Below, piece by piece: positions 54,055 to 64,000 of a stretch of 64,000 bases of DNA. The position numbers and the translations under genes are program-made. Source of the DNA: Paucimonas lemoignei (GTDB lineage Bacteria > Pseudomonadota > Gammaproteobacteria > Burkholderiales > Burkholderiaceae_D); assembly GCF_004342585.1 (NCBI RefSeq), contig NZ_SLZQ01000002.1, positions 310,001-374,000 on the forward strand, in the 5' to 3' direction. Each line of letters starts with the position of its first letter. Within the stretch, counting starts at the first letter, position 1. A model generated the notes under the pieces. The model was not told the DNA's origin. It worked only from the letters and a program-made list of their open reading frames with translations, and did not search any database.

Positions 54055-54154
54055 GAGCTTATCCTTTCTCGGTTGGCAATGATGGTTTTCTTGAAAGCGT
54101 CGCTATTGTATGACGGATGCGACAGGATTGCAGGATCAGCCACTGCAAATTTGT

Positions 54155-55516
54155 CTATTCCAAAGTCTGCTGCACGGACGCAACTCCGATATCCACCGTG
54201 CCTTTCGCCAGCCGCAAGCTGAGACTCTGACGCGGATGGACTTGTGACGGCGCGCGCACGATATTGCCGTGCGCATCGGTGATCATGGCGTAGCCGCGTT
54301 CGAGTGTCCGCTGCGGGTTGAGCAGTTCCAACTGCGCCGCCAGGCCGGCCAGTGCCAGCCGCCGCTGGGCCTGTTGGCTGGATATGGCGCCGTGCAGGCA
54401 ACGGGCATGATCCAGCAGCCGGCGGCGATGCGTTGCCGTTTCCGGCAACTTGGCCGACAGGCGAATGCTCGCCTGCGCCAGGAGGTGGCGCGCGCGCGTC
54501 AGCGGGTCGCGCGTGGCATGCGCCAGGCGCGCCTGCATGCCCTTGAGCTTTAGGTGCTCGTGGCGGATCATGGCCGCCGGACTGACCAGCCGGCGCGAGT
54601 ACCAGTCGACCGTTTGCGATGCATCCGCCAGTTGCCGGCGCAGGGCGCGTGTCAGGTCGTCGGCATGCGCTTCCAATGTGGCCAGCCAATCGACACGCGG
54701 CGTCGCGGCCAGTTCAGCTGCCGCTGTCGGCGTCGGGGCGCGCAGGTCGGCGGCAAAGTCCGCCAGCGTGAAATCGGTTTCATGGCCGACGCCGGAAATC
54801 ACCGGCATGCTGCAGGCAACAATGGCGCGCGCCACGTCTTCATCGTTGAACGACCATAAATCCTCGATGCTGCCACCGCCACGGCATACCAGCAGCACAT
54901 CGCATTCGGCGCGTGCCGATGCAGTGCGGATTGCCTCGGCGATTTTCGCTCCAGCGCCTTCGCCCTGCACCGGGGCAGGGTAAATGACCACCTGCACATG
55001 CGGCGCGCGCCGGCGCAATGCAGTCAGCACATCGCGCAGGGCGGCGGCTTGCAGGCTGGTGACGATACCGATCGTGCGCGGGAAAATGGGCAGGGGACGC
55101 TTGCGTGCCGCATCGAACAAGCCTTCGCGGGTCAACTTGTCCTTCAATTGCAGGAAGGCTTCGTACAGGTTGCCCAGGCCGGCCCGGCGCATCGCTTCCA
55201 CGTTCAACTGGTAATCGCCGCGCGGCGCATACAACGTCACCAGCGCCCGCACCTCGACCTTGTCGCCCTCCTTCGGCATGAAGCCGGCGTATTGGGCACG
55301 CCCGCGAAACATGACCGCCCGCACCTGCGCGCCTTCATCCTTTAGCGTGAAATACCAGTGGCCGGAAGCCGCACGTGTGAAATTCGAGATCTCGCCCGCC
55401 ACCCAGCACAGTGGAAAATTTCTTTCCAGCATGCGTGCCACGGTCTGGTTTAAGGCCGAAACGCTTAGAACTTGCTGCTCATTACTTGGTTCACTGTCTA
55501 CTTTGTCTATGTTCAT
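54155..55516 (-). CDS. xseA: Exodeoxyribonuclease VII large subunit
   Basis: A 453-residue protein with an N-terminal OB-fold ([39 protein letters not shown]). The catalytic core has [40 protein letters not shown] and [20 protein letters not shown], then [25 protein letters not shown]. The C-terminal half is a long coiled coil. Together with XseB it degrades single-stranded DNA; xseB is not in the window. It is divergent from exbB. Confidence 0.96.
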   Translation of the reverse strand: MNIDKVDSEPSNEQQVLSVSALNQTVARMLERNFPLCWVAGEISNFTRAASGHWYFTLKDEGAQVRAVMFRGRAQYAGFMPKEGDKVEVRALVTLYAPRGDYQLNVEAMRRAGLGNLYEAFLQLKDKLTREGLFDAARKRPLPIFPRTIGIVTSLQAAALRDVLTALRRRAPHVQVVIYPAPVQGEGAGAKIAEAIRTASARAECDVLLVCRGGGSIEDLWSFNDEDVARAIVACSMPVISGVGHETDFTLADFAADLRAPTPTAAAELAATPRVDWLATLEAHADDLTRALRRQLADASQTVDWYSRRLVSPAAMIRHEHLKLKGMQARLAHATRDPLTRARHLLAQASIRLSAKLPETATHRRRLLDHARCLHGAISSQQAQRRLALAGLAAQLELLNPQRTLERGYAMITDAHGNIVRAPSQVHPRQSLSLRLAKGTVDIGVASVQQTLE

Positions 55517-55870
55517 AACCCTTGACCTGAATCACCTATCCACAATGGTTGAGTTTTGTCAATTTCTTTTACTTTGGAAATTTATTTCCTTTTGTTAATC
55601 GTAAGTGTTTGATTTAAAAGAATAATATTTCCTGCTCGCATACTGTGCAATGGGAAATTGTTCTTCTAAATCAATAACTTTCATCAACATTTGAGAAATA
55701 CCCACAAAGTTATCCACAGAAACTGTGTAGAAATTGCTTATTTGTTCACATTGCGGCTGTTGTGGCCTGTATTCCAATGATGCTTGCTCACAATGGCCCA
55801 ACACGTTACATTCTTCACCTTGCGCGGCATGCCGCGCTTTTGTCTGTTGCATCGTATCGAGGAGTGTCTT
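55517..55870. other. AT-rich gap between xseA and exbB with DnaA-box-like sequences
   Basis: A 354-base divergent promoter region. It contains a perfect DnaA box TTATCCACA at 55710-55718, a one-mismatch copy CTATCCACA at 55536-55544, a very AT-rich stretch between (55550-55700), and the palindrome CACAG-AAA-CTGTG at 55715-55727. No tRNA or small gene was found. Confidence 0.5.
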
Positions 55871-56476
55871 TTGTTCGCCATTATCCAAGCGGCAGGCTGG
55901 CCCATCTGGTTTTTGCTGGCCGCCTCAGTCATCGCGCTTACCCTCATCATTGAACGTTTATTGTACCTGCGCCGTAACCGCATCCTGCCCCCCAATTTGC
56001 TGCAGGAAGTGATCCGTGTTTATCACAATGGCAAGGTCAATGCCGATGTCGTGACCAAGCTGGAACAGAATTCGCCGCTGGGACGTGTGTTGGCGGCTGG
56101 TTTGCGCAATGTGGATGCGCCTCGCGATGTCATGAAGGAATCGATCGAAGAAGCCGGGCAAGGCACGGCGCACGAACTGGAGCGCTTCCTGACCACGCTC
56201 GGCACGATTGCCAGTCTGGCGCCGTTGATGGGCCTGTTCGGCACCATCGTCGGCATGATCGAAATTTTCGGCGCGCAAAATGCCACCGGCACCAACCCGG
56301 CCGAACTGGCGCATGGTATTTCGGTAGCCCTGTACAACACCGGTTTTGGCCTGGCGATCGCCATGCCGACCCTGGTTTTCTACCGCCATTTCCGCGCGCT
56401 GGTGGACAGCTTCATTGTCGACATGCAGCAGCAGGCAGTGAAATTCGTCGATACCGTGCATAGCGTGCGCAAGTAA
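55871..56476 (+). CDS. exbB: MotA/TolQ/ExbB proton channel protein
   Basis: A 201-residue inner membrane protein with three helices. The start is TTG at 55871, giving a protein that begins MFAIIQAAGWPIWFLLAASVIALTLIIERL as in relatives; GAGGAG lies six bases upstream. GTIASLAPLMGLFGTIVGMIEIF and ALYNTGFGLAIAMPTLVFY are the conserved channel helices. With ExbD, encoded next, it uses the proton gradient to drive TonB. An in-frame extension to 55784 is not conserved-looking. Confidence 0.92.
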   Translation: MFAIIQAAGWPIWFLLAASVIALTLIIERLLYLRRNRILPPNLLQEVIRVYHNGKVNADVVTKLEQNSPLGRVLAAGLRNVDAPRDVMKESIEEAGQGTAHELERFLTTLGTIASLAPLMGLFGTIVGMIEIFGAQNATGTNPAELAHGISVALYNTGFGLAIAMPTLVFYRHFRALVDSFIVDMQQQAVKFVDTVHSVRK

Positions 56477-56491
56477 AGAGGCGCAATCAGC

Positions 56492-56929
56492 ATGGCAATG
56501 GATTTTCGCAAAGGGCGCATGCGCGAAGAACCGGAAATCAACCTGATTCCGTTCATCGACGTGCTGCTGGTGATTCTCATCTTCCTGATGGTTACCACCA
56601 CCTATAGCCGCTTCACCGAGCTGCAGATCACGCTGCCCACGGCGGAAGCAGAAAAATCGGTCAAGCGGCCGGTTGAAATCAATGTTGGCGTCGATGCGCA
56701 AAACCGCTACGCCATCAATAATGCCCAAGTGGCTTACCACGATCCCGCCGGCCTGGCCGAAGACTTGAAAAAAGCCGCAGCTGAAGGCGGCAACCAGGAA
56801 GACCCGGTCATCATCATCAACGCCGATGCCGCCGCCGCGCATCAAACCGTGATCAATGTCCTGGAAGCCGCGCGCTTGGCCGGCTTTGCCAAGATCACCT
56901 TCGCAGCCCAGACCGGCGGCAAGAAGTAG
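56492..56929 (+). CDS. exbD: ExbD/TolR biopolymer transport protein
   Basis: A 145-residue protein with a cytoplasmic N-terminus and one membrane helix, EPEINLIPFIDVLLVILIFLMVTTT, which has the essential Asp. The periplasmic domain follows, with DAQNRYAINNAQVAYHDP and VIIINADAAAAHQTVINVLEAARLAG. It forms the motor with ExbB. It may serve the ZnuD-like receptor elsewhere in the window. It begins 15 bases after exbB and is followed by lpxK after a similar gap. Confidence 0.93.
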   Translation: MAMDFRKGRMREEPEINLIPFIDVLLVILIFLMVTTTYSRFTELQITLPTAEAEKSVKRPVEINVGVDAQNRYAINNAQVAYHDPAGLAEDLKKAAAEGGNQEDPVIIINADAAAAHQTVINVLEAARLAGFAKITFAAQTGGKK

Positions 56930-56943
56930 GTCGTCGGCCGCCG

Positions 56944-58002
56944 ATGCGTCAGCGACTGGAATCCCTGTTGCCCCGCGCCTGGATGCGGCGCGGCCCGCTG
57001 GCGCTGGCGCTGCTGCCTTTGTCCTGGCTGTTCGGCATAATCGGAGCAGTGCGCCGCAAGCTGTATGCCGCCGGTTGGCTGGCGTCTTCCCGCTTGCCTG
57101 TACCGGTCATCGTAGTCGGTAACATTTTTGTTGGCGGCACCGGCAAGACTCCCTTCTCAATATGGCTGGTAAAAGCCTTGCGCGATGCCGGGTATTCGCC
57201 AGGAGTCGTGTCGCGCGGCTATGGCGCCAGCGCCGCTGCCACGCACCACGTAACAGCCCAGTCCTCACCGGCGGAAGCCGGTGACGAACCGCTCCTGATC
57301 GCCTCGCGCGCAGCTTGCCCTGTCATGGTGGGGCGCGACAGGGCAGCGGCGGGCCGTGCCTTGCTGGCAGCACACCCTGAAGTCGATCTGATCATTACGG
57401 ATGATGGTCTGCAGCACTATGCCTTGCAGCGCGATATCGAGATCGTGTTATGCGACGATCGCGGCAACGGCAATGGCTGGCTTTTGCCAGCCGGGCCCTT
57501 GCGCGAACCGGCCCGCCGCCGCCGCGACTTCACCGTTGTGAATACCAGCGGGGCTCTGCCCAACGTGCCGCAGCCGGCTTTCCGCATGCGGCTTGATGGC
57601 ACGTTCGCCGAGCGCCTATCCAATTCCGGCGAGAAGCAAGCGCTCACCGCTTGGTGGCAGGCGAATACTCCAGGCTTCTCTTCGGCGCCAGAAACAAAAT
57701 CCCTCAAGCTCGCTGCAGCAGCCGGTATCGGCAACCCGGGTCGGTTCTTCGCCATGCTGCGTGCGAGCGGGCTGGAGTTTGAAGAATTGCCATTACCCGA
57801 CCATTTCGACTTCGCCAGCAACCCATTTGAGGGAATATCCGCCGATGTCATCCTGATCACGGAGAAGGATGCAGTAAAATGTAGGCAACTGGATGCGCTG
57901 AAACACGATCCCCGTTTGTGGGTGGTGCCGGTAACGGCCCGGATCGAAGGCGCATTGCTTGACCAACTACTGGAGAAACTTCGTGGACGCTCGCCTGCTT
58001 GA
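56944..58002 (+). CDS. lpxK: Tetraacyldisaccharide 4'-kinase
   Basis: A 352-residue lipid A kinase. An N-terminal hydrophobic segment anchors it, the P-loop is [12 protein letters not shown], and [42 protein letters not shown] is the diagnostic core. It phosphorylates the lipid A precursor at the inner membrane. It is between exbD and trm112; its 3' end overlaps the Trm112 gene by 20 bases. Confidence 0.95.
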   Translation: MRQRLESLLPRAWMRRGPLALALLPLSWLFGIIGAVRRKLYAAGWLASSRLPVPVIVVGNIFVGGTGKTPFSIWLVKALRDAGYSPGVVSRGYGASAAATHHVTAQSSPAEAGDEPLLIASRAACPVMVGRDRAAAGRALLAAHPEVDLIITDDGLQHYALQRDIEIVLCDDRGNGNGWLLPAGPLREPARRRRDFTVVNTSGALPNVPQPAFRMRLDGTFAERLSNSGEKQALTAWWQANTPGFSSAPETKSLKLAAAAGIGNPGRFFAMLRASGLEFEELPLPDHFDFASNPFEGISADVILITEKDAVKCRQLDALKHDPRLWVVPVTARIEGALLDQLLEKLRGRSPA

Positions 58003-58180
58003 TGTTCTGGTTTGCCCGATTTGCAAGGGCCCGCTGGTATACGACAAGAAAGCTCAGGAACTGATTTGCAACCCTGATAAGCTGGCCTATCCTATCCGCG
58101 ACGGCATTCCCATCATGTGGGCCGACGAAGCGCGTGACCTTCACGCCAAGCCGGCAGAATCCGCGCCGCTGGCTGATTAA
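57983..58180 (+). CDS. Trm112-family protein
   Basis: A 65-residue zinc-ribbon-like protein. [50 protein letters not shown] matches Trm112/YcaR proteins. The start is GTG at 57983, after GGAGAAA, inside the end of lpxK; the 57959 TTG is less likely. Trm112 activates methyltransferases in other organisms; in Gram-negative bacteria it sits between lpxK and kdsB by convention, with an unclear role. Confidence 0.9.
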   Translation: MDARLLDVLVCPICKGPLVYDKKAQELICNPDKLAYPIRDGIPIMWADEARDLHAKPAESAPLAD

Positions 58181-58254
58181 TTCAAATATCGGGCTAGTCC
58201 CGCCGTCGGCCGCCCGTTCGGCCAACGGGCCTCGCAGTATATATAGATAAAATA

Positions 58255-59007
58255 ATGTCCTTCACTGTCATTATTCCCGCTCGCATGGCGTCGACCCGCC
58301 TGCCCAACAAGCCGCTTGCCGATCTGGGCGGCAAACCGATGGTCGTGCGGGTGGCCGAACGCGCCGCACTGTCCGGTGCAACCCAGGTTGTCGTCGCCAC
58401 CGACCATGCCGATATTCTTGCCGCATGCAGGCAGCATGGCGTAGCCGCACAGTTGACGCGCGCGGATCATCCATCGGGCACCGACCGTATCGCCGAAGTC
58501 GCGGCTGCGCTCAAGTTGCCTCCCGAAGCTGTCGTCGTCAATGTGCAGGGAGATGAGCCGCTGATCGATCCCGCCCTGATTGCCGCAACCGCTCGTTGCA
58601 TTGCAGCGGATGTGCCGATGGCGACTGCCGCTCACCCGATTGCCGAGGTGGCGGAGGTGTTCAACCCGAACGTCGTCAAGGTAGTGCTCGACAAGGCTGG
58701 CCGCGCTTTATATTTTTCGCGCGCGACGATTCCCTGGCATCGGGATGGGTTCGCAAATAGTAGGGAAGTGCTGCCGTCAGCTTACGCGCCATTGCGCCAT
58801 ATCGGCTTATACGCCTATAGCAATGCGTTCCTGCAGAATTATCCCAGGCTGGAAGTCTCGCCGCTGGAGCAAATTGAAGCGCTGGAGCAGTTGCGCGTAC
58901 TCTGGCATGGCTATCCCATCGCAGTTCATGTCACTGATAGTGCGCCGGCAGCCGGTGTCGATACGCCTGAAGATCTGGATCGCGTTAGACAGCATTTTAA
59001 TGATTGA
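58255..59007 (+). CDS. kdsB: 3-deoxy-manno-octulosonate cytidylyltransferase (CMP-KDO synthetase)
   Basis: A 250-residue enzyme that activates KDO with CTP for the LPS core. The N-terminal [32 protein letters not shown] is the nucleotide-binding signature, and [16 protein letters not shown] plus [13 protein letters not shown] complete the active site. It follows the Trm112 gene after 74 bases and belongs to the same LPS gene group as lpxK. Confidence 0.96.
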   Translation: MSFTVIIPARMASTRLPNKPLADLGGKPMVVRVAERAALSGATQVVVATDHADILAACRQHGVAAQLTRADHPSGTDRIAEVAAALKLPPEAVVVNVQGDEPLIDPALIAATARCIAADVPMATAAHPIAEVAEVFNPNVVKVVLDKAGRALYFSRATIPWHRDGFANSREVLPSAYAPLRHIGLYAYSNAFLQNYPRLEVSPLEQIEALEQLRVLWHGYPIAVHVTDSAPAAGVDTPEDLDRVRQHFND

Positions 59008-59092
59008 ATGCCGCAAAACAGTGCAAACCCCCGGTTTGATCAATTTCTGTGGTAACTTTCGTGCAAGTGTAGTGTGGTATAAAAGCATATAA

Positions 59093-59821
<729 letters not shown>

Positions 59822-59825
59822 TAGT

Positions 59826-59851
59826 AAAGCGGACTTCAGGTCCGCTTTTTT
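59826..59851 (+). terminator. Rho-independent terminator of adk
   Basis: AAAGCGGAC (59826-59834), a five-base loop, GTCCGCTTT (59840-59848), then further T. The nine-base stem begins four bases after the stop. Confidence 0.92.
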
Positions 59852-59983
59852 GCATCTCCAGGGATCCTGCCGCCGGCTTCGGCTGTCGCCAGGATTGGCC
59901 CGCACAAAATAATAAGCAAACGGGCCGCGGAAAAGTTTTTGCATGGTAGTGCCTGAACTTTGTCGTTAAACAGGGAGAGAGAA

Positions 59984-62038
59984 ATGGGAGATGCAGCTCT
60001 ATGGTTCGCCGTCGCCTGCGGCCTTATCGCCGTCATTTATGGCCTGATCTCGCGTAGCTGGATCCTGCGCCAGGATCCCGGCAATGCGCGCATGCAGGAA
60101 ATCGCCGGTGCAGTGCAACAAGGCGCGGCAGCCTACCTCGCGCGCCAGTACAAGACCATCGCCATCGTCGGCATCGTGCTGGCCATCCTGATCGGCGTTT
60201 TCCTTGATGCGGTCGCGGCCGCCGGTTTCGTGCTCGGGGCAGTTCTCTCAGGCGCCTGCGGCTTCATCGGCATGAATGTCTCGGTGCGGGCCAACGTGCG
60301 CACCGCCCAGGCCGCCACGCGAGGAATTGGCCCGGCGCTGGATGTGGCTTTCCGCGGCGGCGCCATCACCGGCATGCTGGTGGTCGGGCTTGGGCTGCTC
60401 GGCGTTTCCCTGTTCTTCTGGTATCTCACCGGCGGCACCAATGTCAGTGCCGGTACGCTCAAGCCTTTGCTGGGGCTGGCCTTCGGCGCATCGCTGATCT
60501 CGATTTTTGCGCGTTTGGGCGGCGGTATCTTCACCAAGGGGGCAGACGTTGGCGCCGATCTGGTCGGCAAGGTCGAAGCCGGCATTCCCGAGGATGATCC
60601 GCGCAACCCTGCGGTGATCGCGGATAACGTCGGTGACAACGTCGGCGACTGTGCCGGCATGGCAGCCGACTTGTTCGAGACGTACGCGGTGACGCTGATC
60701 GCTACCATGACGCTGGGCGCATTGATGGTCACGGGCGCGCCGCTCGACGCCGTGCTGTATCCGTTGGTGCTGGGCGGCGTGTCGATCATCGCATCCATCA
60801 TCGGCTGCAGCTTCGTCAAGGCCAAGCCGGACATGAGAAACGTTATGCCCGCCTTGTATCGCGGCCTGATCGTCGCCGGCGTGATTTCCCTGGTTGCCTT
60901 CTATTTCGTCACTGATTGGCTGTTTCCCCAGCCGGTGACTGTCGCCGGCGGCAAGTCCATTGGCGCCTTCGCCCTGTTCGGTTCCTGTGTGGTCGGTTTG
61001 CTCCTGACCGCATTGATGGTCTGGGTCACCGAGTACTACACGGGCACCAATTACAAGCCGGTGCAGCATGTCGCGCAGGCTTCCACCACCGGTCACGGCA
61101 CCAATATCATCGCCGGTCTTGGCGTATCGATGAAATCCACTGCCTGGCCGGTGCTCTTTGTCTGTGCGGCGATCTGGACGTCCTATGGTCTGGGCGGCCT
61201 CTACGGCATTGCCGTGGCAGCGACCTCGATGCTGTCGATGGCCGGCATCATCGTCGCGCTGGATGCGTACGGACCTATCACCGATAACGCCGGCGGCATC
61301 GCTGAAATGGCCGAGCTGCCTGAGAGTGTGCGCGATATTACCGACCCGCTCGATGCGGTCGGCAATACGACCAAGGCGGTGACCAAGGGCTACGCCATCG
61401 GCTCGGCCGGCCTGGCGGCGCTGGTGCTGTTCGCCGACTATACCCATGCGCTCGAAGCACGCAACATCAGCCTGCGCTTCGACCTGTCGGACCACATGGT
61501 GATCATCGGCCTTTTTATCGGTGGCCTGATTCCGTATCTGTTCGGCGCCATGGCCATGGAGGCGGTCGGCCGTGCCGCCGGCGCGGTAGTGGAGGAAGTG
61601 CGCCGGCAATTCCGCAGCATCAATGGCATCATGGAAGGCACCGGCAAGCCGGAGTATGGCAGGGCAGTGGACATGCTGACGACGGCGGCAATCAAGGAAA
61701 TGGTCTTGCCATCGCTGCTGCCGGTGGTGGTGCCGATCGTGGTCGGGCTTGTGTTGGGGCCGGTAGCGCTCGGCGGTCTGCTGATGGGCACGATCGTCAC
61801 CGGCCTGTTCGTGGCCATTTCCATGTGTACCGGCGGGGGTGCCTGGGATAACGCCAAAAAATATATCGAAGACGGCCACCACGGCGGCAAGGGTTCCGAT
61901 GCGCACAAGGCAGCCGTAACCGGCGATACCGTGGGCGATCCTTATAAAGATACGGCTGGACCGGCAGTCAATCCGCTCATCAAGATCATCAATATCGTTG
62001 CGCTGCTGATCGTGCCGCTATTGCCGGCTGTGGCTTGA
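59984..62038 (+). CDS. hppA: K+-independent proton-translocating pyrophosphatase
   Basis: A 684-residue membrane pyrophosphatase with about sixteen helices. [44 protein letters not shown] is the substrate-binding site. [10 protein letters not shown] has Lys464 at the position that distinguishes K+-independent H+ pumps (Ala in K+-dependent ones). It uses PPi hydrolysis to pump protons. The start at ATG 59984 follows GGGAGAGA; it is 162 bases after adk, past a terminator, so has its own promoter. Confidence 0.96.
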   Translation: MGDAALWFAVACGLIAVIYGLISRSWILRQDPGNARMQEIAGAVQQGAAAYLARQYKTIAIVGIVLAILIGVFLDAVAAAGFVLGAVLSGACGFIGMNVSVRANVRTAQAATRGIGPALDVAFRGGAITGMLVVGLGLLGVSLFFWYLTGGTNVSAGTLKPLLGLAFGASLISIFARLGGGIFTKGADVGADLVGKVEAGIPEDDPRNPAVIADNVGDNVGDCAGMAADLFETYAVTLIATMTLGALMVTGAPLDAVLYPLVLGGVSIIASIIGCSFVKAKPDMRNVMPALYRGLIVAGVISLVAFYFVTDWLFPQPVTVAGGKSIGAFALFGSCVVGLLLTALMVWVTEYYTGTNYKPVQHVAQASTTGHGTNIIAGLGVSMKSTAWPVLFVCAAIWTSYGLGGLYGIAVAATSMLSMAGIIVALDAYGPITDNAGGIAEMAELPESVRDITDPLDAVGNTTKAVTKGYAIGSAGLAALVLFADYTHALEARNISLRFDLSDHMVIIGLFIGGLIPYLFGAMAMEAVGRAAGAVVEEVRRQFRSINGIMEGTGKPEYGRAVDMLTTAAIKEMVLPSLLPVVVPIVVGLVLGPVALGGLLMGTIVTGLFVAISMCTGGGAWDNAKKYIEDGHHGGKGSDAHKAAVTGDTVGDPYKDTAGPAVNPLIKIINIVALLIVPLLPAVA

Positions 62039-62060
62039 AATTCGCATTACGCATTCAATG

Positions 62061-62084
62061 AAGGCAGCTGCGGCTGCCTTTTCT
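62061..62084 (+). terminator. Rho-independent terminator of hppA
   Basis: AAGGCAGC (62061-62068), TGCG loop, GCTGCCTT (62073-62080), followed by T-rich sequence. It begins 22 bases after the hppA stop. Confidence 0.85.
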
Positions 62085-62205
62085 GTTTGGTCTTACGCTG
62101 CTTGTGCTGCCTATTGACTGCTGCCTACTACGCGCTACGTATGATTTGCGCATCATGGCGGTGAGGAATTCCCACAAGGCACGGTAGCTTTGCTACCCTG
62201 TCGGC

Positions 62206-63447
62206 ATGGCAGGAGACCAAAAGACAATCGGCCTGGTATTGACAGGCGGTGGCGCGCGCGCCGCCTACCAGGTGGGCGTGCTGCAAGCCGTGCAAGCGAT
62301 CTTGCGCGAAGCGGGGCGGGCGGAGTCGCGCTCGCCATTCGACATAGTTTGCGGCACGTCTGCCGGCGCCATCAATGCAACCGCACTGGCGTGCCGCGCC
62401 GACGACTTTGCCGAGGGTGTCGGCAAGCTGGTGGAAGTGTGGGAAAACTTCCAGGTCGATCAGGTGTACCGGGCGGATTCGCTGGGCGTCTTGCGATCCG
62501 GCGCGCGCTGGCTCTCGCTCCTTTCGTTCGGCTGGCTTCTGCGGGCCTGGCATGCCAGTCCGCCGATGTCTCTCTTGAACAATACACCGCTGGTCAGCCT
62601 GCTGCACCGCATGCTGGACCTGCCGCGCCTGGACGCCGCGCTGGCAAATGGCGATTTGCGCGCGCTGGCTGTGACGGCATCATCCTATACGGCAGGACAC
62701 CACCTTACTTTTTACCAGAGCGCGGTCGATATCGAACCCTGGAAGCGCAGCCAGCGCTTTGCGGTGCAGACGCAGATCAGCGTCGAGCATCTGCTGGCCT
62801 CGTCGGCGATCCCACTCATATTTCCCGCCACGCCTATCTACTGCAACGACCGGCTGGAGTATTTCGGCGACGGCTCCATGCGCCAATTGGCGCCGATTTC
62901 TCCGGCGATTCATCTCGGGGCCGACAAGGTTCTGGTGATCGGCGCCGGACGCCTGGTGGAGCCGGATGCTTCGTCTCACGGGGCAGCCGGCTATCCTAGC
63001 CTGGCGCAGATAGCCGGCCATGCGCTGTCCAGCATTTTCCTGGATAGCCTGGCGGTGGATATCGAACGCCTGAATCGCATCAACAATACGCTTTCCCTGT
63101 TGACCGAGGAGCAGCGCAAAAAAACCGCATTGCGGCCTGTCGATATGCTGATCATCGCGCCGTCCGAACGGCTGGACAGCATCGCCAGCCGCCATGTCGG
63201 CAGTCTGCCATTGCCGATCCGAACGCTGTTACGCGGCATCGGCGCCACCGAAGTCCGCGGCGCGGCGCTGGCTTCCTATCTGCTGTTTGAAGCAAGCTAT
63301 ACCGGCGAGCTGATCCGGCTGGGATGGAAAGATACGCAAGCACGTAAAGACGACGTCCTGGCCTTTTTCGAGACTGATCGTCGCTTGGTTCGCCGCACAC
63401 CGGTGCTACCCTCCGTGGCGGAACAAATGTCGGCAGGTAGCGAGTAA
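62206..63447 (+). CDS. Patatin-like phospholipase
   Basis: A 413-residue lipid acyl hydrolase. The oxyanion loop is LTGGGARAAYQVG, the nucleophile elbow is CGTSAGAINA (Ser52), and the catalytic Asp is in YFGDGSMRQ, giving the Ser-Asp dyad. C-terminal sequence beyond 330 is less conserved-looking. It is probably cytoplasmic or membrane-associated. No signal peptide is evident. No partner gene nearby suggests a role. Confidence 0.9.
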   Translation: MAGDQKTIGLVLTGGGARAAYQVGVLQAVQAILREAGRAESRSPFDIVCGTSAGAINATALACRADDFAEGVGKLVEVWENFQVDQVYRADSLGVLRSGARWLSLLSFGWLLRAWHASPPMSLLNNTPLVSLLHRMLDLPRLDAALANGDLRALAVTASSYTAGHHLTFYQSAVDIEPWKRSQRFAVQTQISVEHLLASSAIPLIFPATPIYCNDRLEYFGDGSMRQLAPISPAIHLGADKVLVIGAGRLVEPDASSHGAAGYPSLAQIAGHALSSIFLDSLAVDIERLNRINNTLSLLTEEQRKKTALRPVDMLIIAPSERLDSIASRHVGSLPLPIRTLLRGIGATEVRGAALASYLLFEASYTGELIRLGWKDTQARKDDVLAFFETDRRLVRRTPVLPSVAEQMSAGSE

Positions 63448-63450
63448 AAA

Positions 63451-63474
63451 GAAAGCCGGCTAGTGCCGGCTTTC
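63451..63474. terminator. Terminator between the phospholipase and small protein genes
   Basis: GAAAGCCGGC (63451-63460), TAGT, GCCGGCTTTC (63465-63474) is a perfect ten-base stem. A T run follows on the minus strand, so it best serves the small protein gene, and may act for the phospholipase too. Confidence 0.82.
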
Positions 63475-63496
63475 GGGAAGTTTATTATCTGGCTTA

Positions 63497-63838
63497 CTAG
63501 CGACCCTGGCGGAAATTGCCGCCATTGTAGTCGCGGTGATGATGGTGATGATGGCCGGGACGCTGCTCGACATAATACGGCTGTCCGTAGGTGACGTAGC
63601 CGCTGCCGCCATACACCACTACAGGAGCCGGTTCCACATACACCGGCTGAGGCTGCACATACACTGGCTGGGGATAAGCATACACCGGCGGTGGCGGAGC
63701 ATACACTACTGCAGGCCCGGAACTAATGCCAACCGACCAGTTGACGCCGGAACGGTCGCCCGCGTGTGCCACGGATGTCACTGCGGACAAGGCAAGCAGC
63801 ATACCGGCAAGCGTGGCAGAGAAAAATTTTGAGTTCAT
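63497..63838 (-). CDS. Exported Pro/Tyr/His-rich protein of unknown function
   Basis: A 113-residue protein with a signal peptide (MNSKFFSATLAGMLLALSAVTSVAHA). The mature part is repetitive: PVYAYPQPVYVQPQPVYVEPAP, i.e. near-repeats of PVYV(Q/E)P(Q/A)P, then a tyrosine-rich stretch and HHHHHH close to the C-terminus. Similar proteins are common in Burkholderiales without assigned role. The His run may bind metal, which is inference. Confidence 0.8.
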   Translation of the reverse strand: MNSKFFSATLAGMLLALSAVTSVAHAGDRSGVNWSVGISSGPAVVYAPPPPVYAYPQPVYVQPQPVYVEPAPVVVYGGSGYVTYGQPYYVEQRPGHHHHHHRDYNGGNFRQGR

Positions 63839-64000
63839 GGCGATTCCTTATATTCACTGGTATCTATTAGACGCCAGTTTTTAGAGGAATGGGGTAGCGT
63901 ATGCGGCTCGTGGACGACAAATTTTTGCAACAATTTGTATCTGCTCTGGAATCTTAAAAGTTAGATCACTAATGTTGATCCTTAACAGGTATTTTGATGC
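63839..64000. other. Noncoding right edge
   Basis: These 162 bases are AT-rich and hold no gene I can support; they should include the promoter of the small exported protein. Confidence 0.5.

Noticed and set aside
55517-55870. Chromosomal origin of replication
   Set aside because: Only one perfect and one imperfect DnaA box, and no dnaA, dnaN, gyrB, rpmH or parAB nearby.
55595-55888. 97-codon minus-strand frame in the xseA-exbB gap
   Set aside because: It overlaps the exbB ribosome-binding site and start, runs through the AT-rich DnaA-box region and has no recognisable domain.
60248-61906. 552-codon minus-strand frame opposite hppA
   Set aside because: Antisense shadow within a highly conserved pyrophosphatase gene.

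Overview
The window reads as a chromosomal segment of a betaproteobacterium (Burkholderiales), most likely Oxalobacteraceae. The evidence is gene content and order: exbB-exbD-lpxK-trm112-kdsB-adk next to divergent xseA and sodB, a K+-independent H+-pyrophosphatase, and a complete exosortase A (XrtA/PEP-CTERM) exopolysaccharide locus. I place it by protein and synteny recognition only; no search was run. There are no tRNA or rRNA genes, IS elements or CRISPR arrays that I can support.

Positions 1 to about 30,200 form one large exopolysaccharide and protein-sorting locus. A nearly gap-free minus-strand operon (14050 to 1068) encodes a chain-length determinant, tyrosine autokinase, outer-membrane barrel, ExeA-like ATPase, polysaccharide deacetylase, FemAB-like transferase, two glycosyltransferases, exosortase A fused to an EpsI domain, and an asparagine-synthetase-like amidotransferase. 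A uronate epimerase converges on it at 35-1024. Divergent from the operon is the lipoprotein exporter (14464-15099). Then come a PLP decarboxylase and acyl-CoA ligase, the PrsR/PrsK two-component pair, the priming sugar transferase (22881-21484), and one PEP-CTERM protein (23842-23192) with a very good sigma-54 promoter. That promoter matches PrsR being a sigma-54 activator with an intact GAFTGA loop.

Positions 24,028-30,200 hold less understood genes: a four-gene cassette (Tat-exported SPGYWKNH protein, PqqD-like protein, HprK-related kinase, nucleotidyltransferase), a divergent Fe(II)/2-oxoglutarate dioxygenase, and an operon of acyl carrier protein plus two exosortase-associated hydrolases. 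The cassette is the best candidate for an undescribed system. The ACP, ligase, decarboxylase, hydrolases and FemAB protein may together form an acyl or aminoacyl decoration pathway for the polysaccharide.

Positions 30,400-54,100 are housekeeping and stress genes: CYTH phosphatase, two pseudouridine synthases, a flavoprotein, a phasin, a Mut7-C RNase, a ZnuD-like TonB receptor with a DUF2946-like partner, a ClC channel, a MarR regulator divergent from an HPP-CBS protein, YgiQ radical SAM, a carboxymuconolactone decarboxylase-like protein, a secreted hydrolase, a diguanylate cyclase, a YbdK ligase, an antiporter, a wrbA-doxX-osmC-pirin stress operon, and Fe superoxide dismutase.

Positions 54,155-63,838 carry xseA, then exbB-exbD-lpxK-trm112-kdsB, adk and hppA on the plus strand, a patatin-like phospholipase, and a small exported His/Tyr/Pro-rich protein. 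Several start codons were moved from the longest reading frame on the basis of ribosome-binding sites, overlaps and family N-termini. These include a TTG start for exbB, a GTG start for trm112, and a TTG start for the HprK-like kinase.
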